The notes under the pieces were generated by a model, which was not told the DNA's origin, made no database searches, and saw nothing but the letters and a program-made list of their open reading frames with translations. Shown in pieces: positions 1-11,856 of a stretch of DNA of 64,000 bases (position 1 is its first letter; every line of letters begins with the position of its first letter). The translations under genes and the position numbers were made by a program. Source of the stretch: Elymus sibiricus (lineage: Eukaryota > Streptophyta > Magnoliopsida > Poales > Poaceae); assembly GCA_039707655.1 (NCBI GenBank), contig CM077666.1, positions 302,710,166 through 302,774,165 on the forward strand, given 5' to 3'.

Positions 1-1355
1 GAGTAACGCCTTAAGCAAGATGACATGATGTAGACAAAGTAAACTCAACCAATATGAATAAACCCCTTTGTTTTACCCTTAATGGCAACAATACAAATAT
101 GTGTCTTGTCCCCTACTTTGTCACTGGGATATAGAACACCGCAAGATTGAACCCATCACAAAGCACATCTCCCATTGCAAGATAAATCAATCTAGTTGGC
201 CAAACCAAATGGATAGATCGGAGAGAAATACAAAGCTATAACAATCATGCATAAAAGAATTCAAAAAATACTCAAATATTTCTCATGAATAATCTGATCA
301 TAAACCCACAATTCATCGGATCTCAACAAACACACCGCAAAAGAAGATTACATCGGATAGAACTCCAAGGAGATCGAGGAGAACATTGTATTGAAGATCA
401 AAGAGAGAAAAGAAGCCATCTAGCTACTAGCTATGGACCCGTAGGTTTGTGGTAAACTACTCACACATCATCGGAGGGGCGGCAAGGTTGATGTAGAAGC
501 CCTTCGTGATCGATTCCTCCTCTGGCAGGGTGCCGAAAAAGGCCTCCAGATGGGATCACGGAAGAACAGAAGCTTGCGGCTGCGAAAAAGTTATTTCGTG
601 GGGCTCTCTGTTGGTTTCCCAATATTTGAGAATTTATAGAGGTGGAATTAGGTTCCCAATATTTGAGAATTTATAGAGGTGGAATTAGGTCAAAAGGAGG
701 CACCTAATTCCACCTCTCTAAATTCTCAAATATTGGGAAACCAACAGAGAGCCCCACGAAATAACTTTTTCGCAGCCGCAAGCTTCTGTTCTTCCGTGAT
801 CCCATCTGGAGACCTTTTTCGGCACCCTGCCAGAGGAGGAATCGATCACGAAGGGCTTCTACATCAACCTTGCCGCCCCTCCGATGATGTGTGAGTAGTT
901 TACCACAAACCTACGGGTCCATAGCTAGTAGCTAGATGGCTTCTTTTCTCTCTTTGATCTTCAATACAATGTTCTCCTCGATCTCCTTGGAGTTCTATCC
1001 GATGTAATCTTCTTTTGCGGTGTGTTTGTTGAGATCCGATGAATTGTGGGTTTATGATCAGATTATTCATGAGAAATATTTGAGTATTTTTTGAATTCTT
1101 TTATGCATGATTGTTATAGCTTTGTATTTCTCTCCGATCTATCCATTTGGTTTGGCCAACTAGATTGATTTATCTTGCAATGGGAGATGTGCTTTGTGAT
1201 GGGTTCAATCTTGCGGTGTTCTATATCCCAGTGACAAAGTAGGGGACAAGACATGTATTTGTATTGTTTCCATTAAGGATAAAACGACGGGTTTTATTCA
1301 TATTGATTGGGTTTACTTTGTCTACATCATGTCATCTTGCTTAAGGCGTTACTCT
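1..1355. repeat. Large palindrome of LTR sequence
   Basis: Bases 1 to about 652-690 are the reverse complement of about 702-1355, with only scattered mismatches. Both arms match the LTR at 7438-8100. The left arm is therefore an inverted LTR copy that runs off the window, and the right arm is the start of the preserved part of the 5' LTR. The short spacer holds a 37-bp tandem duplication. Two LTRs meet head to head, both cut at almost the same LTR position, about 350 bp inside the normal LTR start. An assembly chimera is possible but cannot be judged here. Confidence 0.85.
616..689. repeat. 37-bp direct tandem duplication at palindrome centre
   Basis: Two identical head-to-tail copies occupy 616-652 and 653-689, each beginning TTCCCAATATTTGAG. 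They sit at the turning point of the palindrome, as expected from strand slippage or repair at a hairpin tip. Confidence 0.9.
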
Positions 1356-1915
1356 GTTTTTATTAACTTAATACCCTAGATGCATGCTGGATAGCGGTCG
1401 ATGGGTGGAGTAATAGTAGTAGATGCAGGCAGGAGTCTGTCTACTTGTCTCGAACGTGATGCCTATATACACGATCATTGCCTTGAATATCGTCATAACT
1501 ATGCGCTTTTCTATCATTTGCCAACTAGTATTTTGTTTACCCACCGTATGCTATGTGTTCGAGAGAGAAGCCTCTAGTGAAAACTATGGCCCCCAGGTCT
1601 ACTTAAATCATATAAAAAACCTAAAAAAACCTTGCTGCAATTTTAGTTCCTTTATTTTATTTTGAAATGTATTTTATCTATCTATCACTATCAGAATTAA
1701 TCCTTGCAAATAACGAGTTCAAGGGGATTGACAACTCTCTTGCCCGCGTTGGGTGCAAGTATTTGTTTTTGTGTGTGTAGGTGTTGTTCACGAGGTTCTG
1801 TGTGGTTCTCCTACTGGATTGATACCTTGGTTCTCACTGAGGGAAATACTTATCTCTATTGTGCTGCATCACCCCTCCTCTTCGGGGAAAATCCCAACGC
1901 AGTTTACAAGTAGCA
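702..1915 (+). repeat. 5' LTR, lacking its first ~350 bp
   Basis: Co-linear with 7438-8651 of the 3' LTR. It ends in ...TAGCA just before the primer site. The normal TGATACG start is missing and is replaced by the inverted arm of the palindrome. Confidence 0.85.
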
Positions 1916-1926
1916 GGAAGAATTTC

Positions 1927-1944
1927 TGGCGCCGTTGCCGGGGA
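1927..1944 (+). other. Primer-binding site, tRNA-Asp type
   Basis: TGGCGCCGTTGCCGGGGA lies 11 bp after the LTR end and is complementary to the 3' end of plant tRNA-Asp(GUC). This primes minus-strand synthesis and marks the element as + strand. Confidence 0.8.
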
Positions 1945-2112
1945 AACATCACCAAAACCTATCAAGTACCTTTGCATAAACTATCATCTACTTGCTCTAC
2001 TTTTATTTGCCTTTTTATTTGCATTTGCCTCTTGTTTTCATCTCCCCCACTTCTCATAAAAATTACAAAAACACAAAAACATTTTATTTGCTTGTTTGCT
2101 CGTTTTGTCGCT

Positions 2113-3027
2113 ATGTCTCAAGAAAACACCAAGTTGTGTAACTTTTCAAATACTAATAATAATGATTTTATTAGTACTCCAATTGCTCCTCCCACCGCTA
2201 GTGCGGAGTCTTATGATATTAATGCTGCTTTGCTAAATCTTGTTATGAAAGAACAATTTTCTGGAACTCCTAATGAGGATGTTGCTTCCCATCTTAATAC
2301 TTTCGTTGAATTATGTGATATGCAAAAGAAAAAAGATGTGGATAATGATATTATTAAGTTGAAATTATTTCCGTTCTCACTAAGGGATCGTGCTAAAACT
2401 TGGTTTTCATCCTTGCCTCGCAATAGTATTGATTCTTGGGATAAGTGTAAGGATGCTTTTATTGCCAAGTATTTTTCCTCCCGCTAAAATTATTTCTTTA
2501 AGAAATCAAATAATGAATTTTAAGCAACTTGAGCAAGAACATGTTGCACAAGCATGGGATATAATGAAATTAATGATTAGAAATTGTCCCACTCATGGTT
2601 TAAGCTCATGGATGATCATACAAAAAAATTATGCGGAACTAAACTTTGTTTCTAGAAATCTTCTAGACTCTGCTGCAGGTGGTACTTTTATGGAAATTAC
2701 ATTGGGAGAAGCTACCAAACTCCTTGATAATATTATGACAAATTATTCTCAATGGCACACTAAAAGAACTCCAACTGGTAAGAAGGTGAATTCTGTCGAA
2801 GAAATCTCTATTTTGGGTGATAAAATGGATACTATTATGAAAATACTTGCTAGTAAAAATGCTCATGTTGATCCTAATGATGTGCCACTATCTACTTTGA
2901 TTGAGCAAAATAATGATGCTATTGATGTGAATTTTGTCTCTAGAAATAATTTCAACAACAATGCTTATAGAGGGAATTTCAATCCTAGACCGTTTCCCGG
3001 AAATTCCTCTAATAATTATGGTAATTC

Positions 3028-3074
<47 letters not shown>

Positions 3075-3616
3075 GGATGCCTACTGATCTTGAGAACAAT
3101 ATTAAAGAATTTATAAATTCTCAAAAGATTTTCAATGCTATGGTAGAAGAAAAATTGAATAAAGTTGATGATATGGCTAGGAACATGGATAGAGTTGCTC
3201 ATGATGTAGAAAATATTAAAATTAAAACTTTGCCACCCAAGCATTATATTAATGAGTCTATTAAAGATATCTATGTCTCCATTAATGAAAGTAAAGAGAG
3301 AACCGCTAGGTTGAGAGCTAAGCGAGAATTCTTAGAAAAAGCTATTCCACCCGGTTTTTATCGTAGTAATGATGAAGATATTAAAATGATTGGTGTCTCA
3401 CCCATTGAATCTCTATTTAGTAATATAAAACTTGATGAAAAAGTGACTGAAGATGAGTCAACTTTAGTTAGAAGGCGTCCCAATTGTTCGGAGGGTGATG
3501 ATCTTAATAATAAAAATGATAAAAGTGGGTTTGGAGAGGTCAAAACTTTAAATAGTGATGTGCCCACTACTTTGGATTACAAGGACTTTAATTATGATAA
3601 TTGCTCTTTAGTTTAA
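2113..3616 (+). pseudogene. gag of the Athila-like element, frameshifted
   Basis: The frame opens at ATG 2113 (MSQENTK...). It runs through a gag region with the pattern RDRAKTWFSSLP and KDAFIAKYF, typical of plant Gypsy capsid proteins. One extra T in the run near 2469-2474 shifts the frame, and the remainder (from about 2475, HVAQAWDIMKLMIRNCPTHG) continues in another frame to TAA at 3614-3616. A poly-asparagine tract encoded by (TAA)n lies at 3031-3074. No CCHC zinc knuckle is seen. The TAA could be the natural gag terminator or a nonsense change, because the protease follows in the same frame. Product if translated: capsid/nucleocapsid-like protein of a virus-like particle. Confidence 0.75.
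3031..3074 (+). repeat. (TAA)n microsatellite inside gag
   Basis: About 15 uninterrupted TAA/AAT triplets encode poly-Asn in the gag frame. Likely length-polymorphic between accessions. Confidence 0.95.
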
Positions 3617-3625
3617 TTTATTTCC

Positions 3626-4219
3626 TTGTTGCAATCCATGATTAATTCACCGAATGCCTATGAACAAAATAAAGCTTTTACTAAACATATTATAGAAGCT
3701 ATGATAAAAGCTCATGAAGAAAAGCTTAAGTTGGAAGTTTCAATACCTAGAAAATTACATGATGAATGGGAACATACTATTAAGGTTAAACTTAAAGATT
3801 ATGAATGTAATGCTTTGTGTGATCTAGGTGCTAGCGTCTCTACTATACCAAAATCTTTATGTGACGTGCTAGGTCTCACCGATATGGATGCTTATTCCCT
3901 TAATTTACATCTAGCGGATTCAACTATTAAGAAACCATTGGGTAGAATAAATGATGTGCTTATTCTTGCTAATAAAAATTATGTACCCATGGATTTTATT
4001 GTGCTTGATATTGAATGCAATCCGTCTTGTCCTATAATACTTGGTAGGCCTTTCCTACGAACCATAGGTGTTATTATTGATATGAAAGAAGGTAATATAA
4101 GATTTCAATTCCCATTAAAGAAAGGGATGAAACACTTCCCTAGAAAGAGAATTAAGCCACCATATGAATCTATTATGAGGGCCACCTATGGAATTAATAT
4201 GAAGGATGATAACACTTGA
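3626..4219 (+). CDS. Retroviral-type aspartic protease domain of Athila-like element
   Basis: An open stretch of 197 codons. Visible features: the active-site-like loop CDLGASVSTIP (DLGAS in place of the common DTGAS), then VLGLTDM, LADST, and the flap and C-terminal signature CPIILGRPFLRTIGVIIDM near residues 138-158. This is the usual protease of Athila-clade elements. It lies in the same frame as the second half of gag, one stop codon and nine bases downstream, so it may be made by readthrough. No pol follows. Role: maturation of gag. Activity is uncertain because the copy carries a broken gag. Confidence 0.75.
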   Translation: MLQSMINSPNAYEQNKAFTKHIIEAMIKAHEEKLKLEVSIPRKLHDEWEHTIKVKLKDYECNALCDLGASVSTIPKSLCDVLGLTDMDAYSLNLHLADSTIKKPLGRINDVLILANKNYVPMDFIVLDIECNPSCPIILGRPFLRTIGVIIDMKEGNIRFQFPLKKGMKHFPRKRIKPPYESIMRATYGINMKDDNT

Positions 4220-7069
4220 AACAATGCATTATGCCTAGCTAGGGGCGTAAAACAATAGCGCTTGTTGGGAGGCAACCCAATATGTATCTTAAATTTTTGC
4301 TTTGTTTTCTGTTTTGTGTGTTTAAAAAAAATTAACCTCTGTTATGATTGTGTTTTTTATCTTTTAATTAGTGTTTGTGCCAAGTAATGCCTTTGGGATG
4401 ATTTGGATGATAGTATAATTGATGCTGTTTGAAAACAGAAACTTTTGAGTCCAGTGCAGAATTTCCTTGATTTTACTGGAGCGTGATAAAATTCTGATTT
4501 TTTTACAAAGTAATGGTATATGAATTTTTTACATTGTCCTAATTTTTCAGAATTTTTGGAGTTACATAACTATGATTATTATTCAGATCTTTACAGACTA
4601 TTCTGTTTTAGACAGATTCTGTTTTTGTTGCATAGTTTCCTTATTTTGATGAATCTATGGATTGTATCGGGGGGTATAAGTCATGGAGAAGTTGGAGTAC
4701 AGTAGAATTATGCCAAGATTAAATATGAATCAATTTATAACAGTACCTAAAGTTTAAGATTTGTTTGTTATACTAACGGATCTCACGAGGTTTCTGTTGA
4801 GTTTTGTGTGCTGAAGTTTTCAAGTTTTGGGTGAGATCACGATGGATAAAGGAATAAGGAGCTGCAAGACCCTAAGCTTGGGGATGCCCAAGGCACCCCA
4901 AGGTAATATTCAAGGAAGACCCAAGCGTCTAAGCTTGGGGATGCCCCGGATGGCATCCCCTCTTTCGTCTACAATCTATCGACATATCACTTGGAGCTAT
5001 ATTTTTATTCATCACATGATATGTGTTTTACTTGGAGCATCTTGTGCCATAGTTTTCTTTTCTTTGTTTGATTTTTAGTTTGCCACAATCATCTTTTGAA
5101 CACACCTTTTTGAGAGGGACACACATTTATTGTGATTTATTAGAATACTCTATGTGCTTCACTTATATCTTTTGAGCTAGGCAGTTGCTCTAGTGCTTCA
5201 CTTATATCTTTTAGAGCACGGTGGCGATTATATTTTAAATAAATAGTTGCACTCTCATGATTCACTTAAATATTTTGAAGAGTCTAATAAATAGTGATGG
5301 CAATTTGCACGGGTTATAATATTGGTCCATAAAGGATAGGTATTCAAGAGGGATATAATAAAAACTTTCATGTAGATCACTGAATATGATAAGTTTGATT
5401 CCTTGCAATAGTTTTGTGATATTAAGATGGTAATATGTGGATGTACTAGTGAATGATTGTGGTTTAGTAAGAATATTGGTGTTAAGGTTTGTGATTCCCG
5501 AAGCATGCACGTATAGGCCTTCGTTGTGTGATGAAGTTGGAGCATGATTTATTATTGAGTGTCTACCTTATGAGTGGCGGTCGGGGACGAGCGATGGTCT
5601 TTTCCTACCAATCTATCCCCCTAGGGGCTTGCGTAGTAGTACTTTGCTTCGAGGGCTAATAGACTTTTGCAATAAGTATGTGAGTTCTTTATGACTAATG
5701 TGAGTCCATGGATTATGCGCACTCTCACCTTTCCGCAATTTGCTAGCCTCTTCACTATCGTGCATTGCCCTTTCTCACCTCGAGAGTCGATGCAAACTTC
5801 TCCGGTGCATCCAAACCCCGTGATATGATACGCTCTATCACACATAAGCCTCTTTATATCTTCCTCAAAACAGCCACCATACCTACCTATTATGGCATTT
5901 CCATAGCCATTCTGAGATATATTGCCATGCAACTTCCACCGTTCTTTTTTTATATGACACGCATCTTCATTGTCATATTGCTTTGCATGCTCATACATCT
6001 GACATAGTATTTGTGGCTCAGCCACCGTTCATCACTTTTTTATACATGTTACGCTAGATCATTGCACATCCTGGTACACTGCCAGAGGCATTCATATAGA
6101 GTCATATTGTTCTAGTATCGAGTTGTAATATTGAGTTGTAAGTAAATAAAAGTGTGATGATCATTATTATTAGAGCATTGTCCCAGTGAGGAAAGGATGA
6201 TGGAGACTATGATTCCCCCACAAGTCGAGATGAGGCTCCGGACGAAAAATATATAAAAAAAGAGGCCAAAAAGAGCCCAGCAAAAAATGAGAGAAAAAGA
6301 GAGAAGGGGCAATGTTACTATCCTTTTCCACACTTGTGCTTCAGAGTAGCACCATGTTTTTCATATAGAGAGTTTCCTGAGTTGTCACTTTCATATACTA
6401 GTGGGAATTTTTCATTATAGAACTTGGCTTGTATATTCCGATGATGGGCTTCCTCAAATGCCCGAGGTCTTCATGAGCAAGCAAGTTGGATGCACACCCA
6501 CTTAGTTTCAGTTTGAGCTTTCATACACTTATAGCTCTTAGTGCATCTGTTCCATGGCAATCCCTACTCCTCGCATTGATATCAATTGATGGGCATCTCC
6601 ATAGCCCATTGATTAGCCGCGTCGATACGAGACTATCTTACTTTTTGACTTCCCCTTATTAATCTATATCATCACATTCTATTCCACCCATAGTGCTATG
6701 TCCATAGCTCGCGCTCATGTATTGCGTGAGGGTTGAAAAAGATGAAGCGCATTAAAAAGTATGAACCAATTGCTCGGCTTGTCATCGGGGTAGTTCATGA
6801 TTAATAGTTTGCGTTAGGAAGACTAAGCATGACGGGCTATATGATTTTGTAGGGATAGCGTTCTTTAGCATTTTTATTTTGAAAGGCATGATTGTTTGTT
6901 GGTATGCCTGAGTATTGATGTCTTTATATCAAATTATAGACTATTGCTTTGAATCACTCATTTCTTAATATTCATACCGTAAAAGAGATTACATGATAAA
7001 CATGTTAGTAGCATTCCACATCAAAAATTCTGTTTTTATCATTTACCTACTCGAGGACGAGCAGGAATT
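4220..7069 (+). other. Non-coding interior of the Athila-like element
   Basis: AT-rich sequence without a convincing open frame on either strand; short ORFs here have no recognisable domain. It contains two exact extra copies of the 14-base polypurine motif (4874-4887, 4931-4944). In full-length relatives this space would hold pol or envelope-like sequence. Confidence 0.6.
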
Positions 7070-7083
7070 AAGCTTGGGGATGC
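7070..7083 (+). other. Polypurine tract before the 3' LTR
   Basis: AAGCTTGGGGATGC directly precedes the LTR start TGATACG at 7084. This position fits the plus-strand primer of reverse transcription. Confidence 0.75.
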
Positions 7084-8651
7084 TGATACGTCTCCAACGT
7101 ATCTATAATTTTTTATTGTTCCATGCTATTATAGTATCAATCTTGGATGTTTTATATGCAATTATATGCTATTTTATATCATTTTTTTGGAACTAACCTA
7201 TTAACCTAGTGCTCAGTGCCAGTTGTTGTTTTCTGCCTGTTTTTTGTTTTTCAGGAAATCAATACCAAATGGAGTCCAAACGCTACGAAACTTTTTAATG
7301 ATTTTTTTTCGGGACAAAAGAGACCCTAGAAGCTTCAGGAGGAGGCCAGAAGCCTCACGAGGAAGCCACAAGGCAATAGGGCGCGCCCCCAGGGGGCGCG
7401 CCAAGATGCCTTGTGGGCCCCTCGTGGCTCCTTTTGACCTAATTCCACCTATATAAATTCTCAAATATTGGGAAACCAACAGAGAGCCCCATGAAATAAC
7501 TTTTCCGCCGCCGCAAGCTTCTGTTCTTCCGCGATCCCATCTGGAGGCCTTTTACGGCACCCTGCCGGAGGGGGAATCGATCACGGAGGGCTTCTACATC
7601 AATCTTGCTGCCCTTCCGATGATGTGTGAGTAGTTTACCACAGACCTACGGGTCCATAGCTAGTAGCTAGATGGCTTATTTTCTCTCTATGATCTTCAAT
7701 ACAATGTTCTCCTCGATCTCCTTGGAGTTCTATCCAATGTAATCTTCTTTTGCGGTGTGTTTGTTTGGATCCGATGAATTGTGGGTTTATGATCAGATTA
7801 TTCATGAGAAATATTTGAGTCTTTTCTGAATTCTTTTATGAATGATTGTTATAGCTTTGTATTTCTCTCTGATCTATCCGTTTGGTTTGGCCAACTAGAT
7901 TGATTTATCTTGCAATGGGAGAGGTGCTTTGTGATGGGTTCAATCTTGCGGTGTTCTATATCCCAGTGACAAAGTAGGGGACAAGACACGTATTTGTATT
8001 GTTGCCATTAAGGATAAAACGACGGGGTTTATTCATATTGATTGGGTTTACTTTGTCTACATCATGTCATTTTGCTTAAGGCGTTACTCTGTTTTTATTA
8101 ACTTAATACCCTAGATGCATGCTGGATAGCGGTTAATGGGTGGAGTAATAGTAGTAGATGCAGGCAGGAGTCGGTCTACTTGTCTCGGACATGATGCCTA
8201 TATACATGATCATTGCCTTGAATATCGTCATAACTATGCGCTTTTCTATCAATTGCCCAACAGTAATTTGTTTACCCACTATATGCTATGTGTTCGAGAG
8301 AGAAGCCTCTAGTGAAAACTATGGCCCCCGGGTCTACTTAAATCATATAAAAAAACTAAAAAAAACCTTGCTTCAATTTTATTTCCTTTATTTTATTTTG
8401 CAATGTATTTTATCTATCTATCACTATCAGAATTAATCCTTGCAAATAACGAGTTCAAGGGGATTGACAACCCTCTTGCCCGCGTTGGGTGCAAGTATTT
8501 GCTTTTGTGTGTGTAGGTGTTGTTCATGATATTCTGCGTGGTTCTCCTATTGGATTGATACCTTGGTTCTCACTGAGGGAAATATTTATCTCTACTGTGC
8601 TGCATCACCCCTCCTCTTCGGGGAAAATCCCAACGCAGTTTACAAGTAGCA
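7084..8651 (+). repeat. 3' LTR (1568 bp), complete
   Basis: Starts TGATACGTCTCCAACG and ends ACAAGTAGCA, matching the end of the 5' LTR at 1915. It includes a perfect GC-rich hairpin at 7380-7402. The next base begins antisense gag of another element. Confidence 0.85.
7380..7402. repeat. Perfect GC hairpin in the LTR
   Basis: Two 11-base arms (GGCGCGCCCCC and its reverse complement) flank a single A. The site lies about 30 bp upstream of the LTR position at which both palindrome arms at 1-1355 are cut. Confidence 0.9.
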
Positions 8652-10200
8652 GACTCCACTGCAAGCACCTCCTTGGTCTTGCGCTTCTGATACTTTCTCT
8701 TGAGGCGATCGGAAGAAGCGTCGGCACCCTCGTCAGCGTCATCGACGCTTTCTCTAGGTGTCCGTCTTCCTTCTTTCGCTCGAGCGCACTTGTCGGCAAG
8801 CTCAAAGAGCTCGGCTACAGTGCACACCTTGCGGGTGTTGAGCTTCTCCCTGATCTTGGGCTGTCGAACATTCGCGTGGAACGCGGTAATGATCATAGCC
8901 GGGTCAATATCAGGGATGTTGTGATGTACTTGGCTGAAGCGTTGTATGTACTTGCGCAGTGGCTCCCCCGGCTTCTGCACAAGTAAGTGCAGATCGCTGG
9001 GCATCCCAGGCCGCTTGAAGCCTCCTTGGAAGGCGCCGATGAACTGCTTGCATAGATCATCCCATGAAGATATGGAATTCTCTGGCAAGTTCATGAGCCA
9101 CGAGCGGACGTTGGGCTTGAGCGCCATGGGGAACCAATTGGCGAGCGCACGCTTCCTGCCGCCAGCAGCCACGATGGCGATGGTGTAGATGCTGAGGAAC
9201 TCAGCAGGGTTGGTCTTCCCATCATATTGAATGGAAAGATCAGGGCGAAAACGCCTTGGCCACTTGACGCGCCACAACTCCGGGGTGAACGCAGCACAAC
9301 CTGCCCCATAGGCAAGTCGTCCATGTCTTCATCGGAGCATTCCGCGTCTTCGAGATCCGCCCGGGCATCGGATTGCCGATGAGTCTCCCGGCGTCTCTCG
9401 ATGCGAGTGCGCACATCTTGGCCTTGACGATCCCTAATGGTCTGACGCTGATCCTGGTGACGCCTTGGAAGGGACGATGCCACCGACACCGGGTGTTCAC
9501 GGTCACCACGCGGCCTGGCTCAAGCTTGGCACCGCGGAGACTGGGCCGATGTCATGCGTCGTTGGCTTCGATGACTTCCATCATTGGCCGGAGCAGAAGG
9601 CGTGTGGCACATAGATGTGCCACCCCGCTCGCTCGGGCCGGCGTAGTCAATCAGGCTTCGGATTGTAGTCCTCTAGGCTTCCATCTTGTTAGCTTCAGGC
9701 AGAAAACCAAGCAACAGGCGAGCCCAAGCCAGGGCTTCGACAGGTGTGTTGACCCCGTCATATGCCCTGGACAACCTGGAGCCCCAGTGTCGTTGCCTGA
9801 AGGAGCGGTGATGCCGTCCCTGAGAGACGCAAGGCCGTCTTGAGGAGGGAGATGACGCCGCCGCCCATCCGTCGTCTTGGATGGATGCTCGGAGGTATGT
9901 GTTGCGGCCCCGCCCGGGCCTGGCATTTGTGCACCCTCGCGGGGTGCGCCCCGCAGCCCCCGAAGGCTATGCAGCGTGCCCATCGGTACAAACAGGAGAA
10001 CGATTCCCCGCTGCACTGGCTTGGGAAGGGCGATTCGCAGCTGTTGGAATCCTGCTCTCAGCCGCCTATTGACCGTGGAGTCTGAGGTTCTGAGAACTCC
10101 GGACCGCCTGGCCTTCTTCGGCTTGAGGCTGGAGCAGGGCTTTCTTCGCCGCACCTTTTCCCTTCGCCTTAGCGGCACTGCGAGTCTTCGGAGGCGCCAT
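8652..10200 (-). pseudogene. gag of an antisense Tat-like Gypsy element, degenerate
   Basis: Reading right to left, an ATG at 10200 starts a lysine/alanine-rich N-terminus (MAPPKTRSAAKAKGKG), then stops and frameshifts break the frame. A clear 200-residue capsid region follows at 9277-8652, with WPRRFRPDLSIQYDGKTNP, PENSISSWDDLCKQF and EPLRKYIQRFSQV. This is the pattern of plant Tat/Ogre-group gag. The sequence ends abruptly at 8652, where the 3' LTR of the Athila-like element begins, so the rest of the element presumably lies left of the window. Protein function would be capsid formation; this copy is dead. Confidence 0.75.
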
Positions 10201-10299
10201 TCCGACCGAATGTTGGTGAAGAGGTCGGTGGCAACGACGATGAAAGAGGCGTCAGCAGAGACACCGACGACTTTGTTGATGTAGATCCGCACGAATGCC

Positions 10300-10317
10300 C
10301 CCCTACCTGGCGCGCCA
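10300..10317 (-). other. Primer-binding site of the Tat-like element
   Basis: On the minus strand TGGCGCGCCAGGTAGGGG follows the LTR end by two bases. This is the usual primer-site form of Tat-clade elements, probably tRNA-Arg. Confidence 0.65.
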
Positions 10318-10319
10318 GA

Positions 10320-11854
10320 TGTCGGAGAGCGTGTGCAGAACACGCGCGTGACACCGTGGATGGATGACGTCCTTTTGCTTGTTTGGATATGGGGCACGAA
10401 GGTGAGGACCTACACTTCTAAAGTATGAGAAATGGACACGATGATTTACCCAGGTTCGGGCCGCATGGTTGCGTAATACCCTACTCCTGCTTTTTGGTGT
10501 GTTTATGTGGGAAGTCCTTCCCGGGAACGGGGAAGCATTGTGTAACCCTACTGTTCTTCTACCAAGTGTCCAACCTTTTTCCTCTCTCGCTCGGTCCTCC
10601 TTTTATAGGTCAAGGGGTACCACAATGGCATAGTTGCTAAAGAAATGCCTTGAGCCGACAGTGTAGGTGAGCGCATTAAATGCATGGTGATGTGTCACCG
10701 TCTTCTGTCTTCTGGGAACGAACACTGGTCTTGTCACCGCCGCCCATGGTGATATTTTAGCCTGGTGGTGCCACGCATCGTCGTAGGTGTCATCCTCGCA
10801 GCAAGTGGAGTGATGAATTACCCCTGGTGACTGACACGTTTCCACCGCCCAGTCTGCATGGGCATAACGTGTCGCATTGGCTCTGCAGAGGCAGGTCCAA
10901 TGCGCCACGCAAGAGGCGGTTGAACCACGGTGCCTTCGTGCGTAAGGAAACGCAGCCGTTGCCGGAGGTTTCATTCCCGGGTCTTGAGACTTCGATGGGT
11001 CTGGCCAAGGAGGGTTCTGCCTGTGGCACATGCATAGTTGATTTCATGGACCAACCGTTCACGGCACTGACAAGCATAAAATTTTGTTGTGTAGCACATT
11101 CCCCTATAGAAAGCACGTGCAACCAACGCGCATAGAGAAAACGGTTGCCCGACATTTCGACCCCGTGATGCCCAAAAGTCGAGCAAGTGTTGCAAAGAAG
11201 ACACCCGGCCTGTACCCATGCCGACAAAGAGGCCAGATAGGCAAAACCCACTCTTTGTCCAAATGAGGCCTGGTCAGCCCTCTTCGTTGCTGATTTGTTG
11301 GTCGGTATTGTCGGACAAGCTATCTAAATTGTATGACCTTGTACCGAGTAGCTCAAGGACTGATGGACAATGGCGCTAGTCCATTGTTCAAGGTCTGAGC
11401 TGCAGCCGACAGCAGTGGCTCATCTACTATTAGGCATGACCGAAGTTGGAGGACGCACACTGGTGTGCCCATGCTACATCCTGACCTTCCTATCTTGAAA
11501 GGGATGCTACAGTTAGACCATACAACAATTTACTATGTTGTCGGGCACAAAAAATTGCAACGCATGAACAATATCGTGTTTCTGGCTCAATCTAAGCGTG
11601 TGATCCCCTATTCACCTAGTCGCCTTGCCTTAAGCAACGTCAACCACCCGGCTTCCTTTTTATATCATAAAAAGCATTTTTGGTATCCCTTCCTCTCCTC
11701 CCATGCACGAGCCAATCAAGAGATCACACATTTTATTTTGTTAGCATCCATGCATGGAGGAAGGGGGATGAACCCAACGAAAAGACCCCGGGTACAAAAA
11801 TATGCACCTGTCCTCGCATTACCAACCAACAATGAAAGGGGACGCTCCCAGACA
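10320..11854 (-). repeat. 5' LTR of the Tat-like element (boundaries tentative)
   Basis: On the + strand it starts TGTCGGAG next to the primer site. The outer end is placed at ...CCCAGACA (11854), giving matching TGTC/GACA ends. On the minus strand a TATA box (CCTATAAAAGG, about 10597-10607) suits an LTR promoter driving the antisense gag. The outer boundary is inferred only from the terminal dinucleotides and the adjacent solo LTR; no second LTR is available for comparison. Confidence 0.6.
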
Positions 11855-11856
11855 CC

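Larger units (their letters stand above)
702..8651 (+). mobile_element. Athila/Sabrina-like gag-protease LTR retrotransposon
   Basis: Order seen: truncated 5' LTR (702-1915), tRNA-Asp primer site (1927-1944), gag (2113-3616, frameshifted), aspartic protease (3626-4219), about 2.8 kb of non-coding interior, polypurine tract (7070-7083), complete 3' LTR (7084-8651). No reverse transcriptase, RNase H or integrase is visible, so the element looks non-autonomous and would need enzymes from a partner element. LTRs beginning TGATACGTCTC with a tRNA-Asp primer site are typical of Triticeae Athila-clade families such as Sabrina and WHAM; the exact family is a guess. Its right end abuts the antisense gag of another Gypsy element. 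Its original left end is lost in the palindrome, so no target duplication can be tested. Confidence 0.85.

Noticed and set aside
5621..6333. Minus-strand frames in the interior of the Athila-like element as envelope or captured genes
   Set aside because: Short, AT-rich, without signal peptide, membrane segment pattern or domain; more likely chance.
8489..8986. 165-residue plus-strand frame across the 8651/8652 junction
   Set aside because: It joins the end of an LTR to the antisense of gag; the real coding sense there is the minus strand.
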